Source of the DNA: Legionella drozanskii LLAP-1
Lineage (GTDB): Bacteria; Pseudomonadota; Gammaproteobacteria; Legionellales; Legionellaceae
NCBI RefSeq assembly: GCF_001467585.1
Contig: NZ_LNXY01000027.1
Span: 505,988 to 569,987 of the forward strand
Reading direction: 5' to 3'
Length of the DNA stretch: 64,000 nt
The translations under genes and the position numbers were made by a program. The notes under the pieces are model-generated. The model searched no databases. It had not been told where the DNA came from and was given only the letters and a program-made list of their open reading frames with translations. Of the stretch, positions 62,835-64,000 are shown in pieces (within the stretch, counting starts at the first letter, position 1; each line of letters opens with the position of its first letter).

Positions 62835-63089
62835 ATGGCCACAGTAATTATGTACAGTACTGGTTATTGTCCTTATTGCCACTCAGCTAAAGCGCTGCTG
62901 GAAAAAAAAGGCGTACAGTATACTGATATTCGTGTCGATGAAGAGCCTAGTAAACGCGATGAAATGATAGCCAAAAGTGGAAGACATACCGTGCCACAAA
63001 TATTCATAAACGACCAACACATTGGCGGTTGTGATGATATGTACGCCCTAGAAAGTAAAGGGCTATTAGATGAACTTTTACAAAAATAG
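62835..63089 (+). CDS. grxC: Glutaredoxin 3
   Basis: An 84-residue dithiol glutaredoxin with CPYC (Cys12, Cys15), the TVPQIFINDQHIGGCDDMYAL glutathione-binding block and full length. It reduces disulfides with glutathione. It lies 3 bp after the YibN-like gene and 8 bp before secB. Confidence 0.96.
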   Translation: MATVIMYSTGYCPYCHSAKALLEKKGVQYTDIRVDEEPSKRDEMIAKSGRHTVPQIFINDQHIGGCDDMYALESKGLLDELLQK

Positions 63090-63097
63090 GAAAAAAA

Positions 63098-63583
63098 ATG
63101 TCAGAACAAGTCAATGCTCCTCAACAAGATGAAGCGCAATTTATGATCCAACGCATTTATGTTAAAGATTCTTCTTTTGAGACTCCAAATACTCCTGCGG
63201 TTTTCCAACAACAATGGGAACCTGAATTATCTTTAGATTTAAACACTCAACATGTTGAGTTAGAAAAGGGTGTATATGAAGTAGTTTTAACGGTCACTGC
63301 TACAGTAAAAAACCAAAATGCCGTCGCATTTTTAGCCGAAGTCAAACAAGCTGGTATTTTTACTATTCAAGGCGCTCCATCTGAACAACTCGATCATTTA
63401 CTAGGCAGTTTCTGCCCCAGCATTCTTTTCCCTTATGCGCGCGAAACGGTTACTGCTCAGGTTATTCGTGGTAGCTTCCCACAATTAGTGCTAGCTCCGA
63501 TTAACTTTGATGCGCTCTACATGCAGCAACTTGAAGAGAAACAAAAAGGTAAGCAAGTAGAGACAGAATCAACAACACACTAA
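63098..63583 (+). CDS. secB: Protein-export chaperone SecB
   Basis: A 161-residue cytosolic tetrameric chaperone that holds precursors for SecA. Conserved blocks: FMIQRIYVKDSSFETPNTP, VYEVVLTVTATVKNQNAVAFL, GIFTIQGAPSEQLDHLLG, CPSILFPYARETV and GSFPQLVLAPINFDALY. An AGGAAAAAAA ribosome-binding site precedes ATG 63098. Confidence 0.97.
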   Translation: MSEQVNAPQQDEAQFMIQRIYVKDSSFETPNTPAVFQQQWEPELSLDLNTQHVELEKGVYEVVLTVTATVKNQNAVAFLAEVKQAGIFTIQGAPSEQLDHLLGSFCPSILFPYARETVTAQVIRGSFPQLVLAPINFDALYMQQLEEKQKGKQVETESTTH

Positions 63584-63689
63584 ACCACGAAGCTCTAACT
63601 CGAGGAGTGTAATGTTTTCACGAATGGCTGTTTTTGCTCGAAAGTGAGTCAGATATGGCCATTCCTAGGTGGGGCTGAGTACTTAAACC

Positions 63690-64000
63690 ATGAAAAAATC
63701 AACGGTTGCCATACTTGGTGCCGGCTCTTGGGGCACTGCTGTTGCTATCCATTTAGCTAAAAATGGTAGTCAAGTTATGCTATGGGCACACAATCCCCAG
63801 CATGTTGAAGAAATGATTAAACTACGTTCTAATCAACGTTATCTACCCTCTATTCCTTTTCCAGATTTACTTGTCCCAACGAATGAACTCAAGCAATGCT
63901 TCACTGAAGCCACGGAGACAATTATCGCAGTACCCTCTCATGCTTTTGCGAGTTTGTTGCGACAATTAGATAAACCCAAACACGGCATTGCCTGGCTCAC
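63690..64000 (+). CDS. gpsA: Glycerol-3-phosphate dehydrogenase GpsA (partial, N-terminus)
   Basis: The first 103 residues of NAD(P)-dependent glycerol-3-phosphate dehydrogenase, running off the right edge. It starts MKKSTVAILGAGSWGTAVAI, the dinucleotide-binding glycine motif, followed by LWAHNPQHVEEM, NQRYLPSIPFPDLL and TIIAVPSHAFASLL. It supplies glycerol-3-phosphate for phospholipid synthesis. It follows secB after 106 bp in the conserved order. Confidence 0.93.
   Translation, partial: MKKSTVAILGAGSWGTAVAIHLAKNGSQVMLWAHNPQHVEEMIKLRSNQRYLPSIPFPDLLVPTNELKQCFTEATETIIAVPSHAFASLLRQLDKPKHGIAWL

Overview
The window is about 40% G+C, densely coded chromosome from a gammaproteobacterium of the order Legionellales, most likely Legionella or a close relative. 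The main evidence is a nearly complete Dot/Icm type IVB secretion locus (about 0.5-21.5 kb) with protein lengths close to the known Legionella ones. The rest is an ordinary housekeeping complement (yibN-like/grxC/secB/gpsA, yqgE/ruvX/pyrB, gshA/gshB, frmA/fghA). No rRNA, tRNA, phage, integrase, transposase or CRISPR array was seen.

Layout. 1-292: start of an outward-reading MFS (Bcr/CflA-type) transporter. 0.5-4.3 kb, plus strand: icmH-icmF. 4.3-4.5 kb: repeat element copy A. 4.5-21.4 kb, minus strand: one long run, in transcription order icmT-icmS-(IcmR-like ORF)-icmQ-icmP-icmO-icmN-icmM-icmL-icmK-icmE-icmG-icmC-icmD-icmJ-icmB. 21.5-21.7 kb: repeat element copy B, in the same orientation as A, so the two copies bracket the operon. 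21.8-29.1 kb: a small basic protein, an Aas-like acyltransferase/AMP-ligase, a TVP38/DedA-type membrane protein, PabC-like lyase, a small acidic protein, a 146-bp palindromic element, YgfA, an EVE protein, P-II and a DadA-like oxidase. 29.3-35.6 kb: a strongly signalled 70-residue orphan, ubiK, comM, a coiled-coil protein, a GCS2-type ligase and yqgE-ruvX-pyrB. 35.7-41 kb: a GltB-like membrane flavoprotein, and frmA-fghA-HIT with a divergent LysR regulator. 41-47.4 kb: a proline-iminopeptidase-like protein lacking its nucleophile, dtd, mlaA, trmL, unknowns, a DUF883 protein, a phasin, a CMD-family protein and a lipoprotein. 47.6-56.7 kb: a secreted beta-helix protein, ligD, gshA-gshB, an EamA transporter and a rhodanese. 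56.8-64 kb: a coiled-coil unknown, a phosphatase, htpX, a DUF4153/pentapeptide protein, a YibN-like rhodanese, grxC, secB and the start of gpsA.

How it works together. The Dot/Icm genes encode the inner-membrane and periplasmic core (IcmE/DotG, IcmG/DotF, IcmK/DotH, IcmN/DotK), the coupling complex (IcmO/DotL, IcmP/DotM, IcmJ/DotN, IcmS), the energising ATPase IcmB/DotO, the IcmQ/partner pair, and the IcmH/IcmF stabilisers. The dotA, dotB, dotC, dotD, icmV, icmW and icmX genes are not here and would be expected elsewhere. The small ORF at the icmR position shares no obvious sequence with IcmR and fits the fast-evolving 'functional homologue of IcmR' slot. Two unknown proteins (44.1-45.1 and 56.8-57.8 kb) are plausible but unproven effector candidates. 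Items most worth a second look are the IcmR-slot ORF with its promoter, the bracketing repeat pair, the 146-bp palindrome upstream of ygfA, two enzymes with lost catalytic residues, and the regular C-x23-C modules in IcmE.
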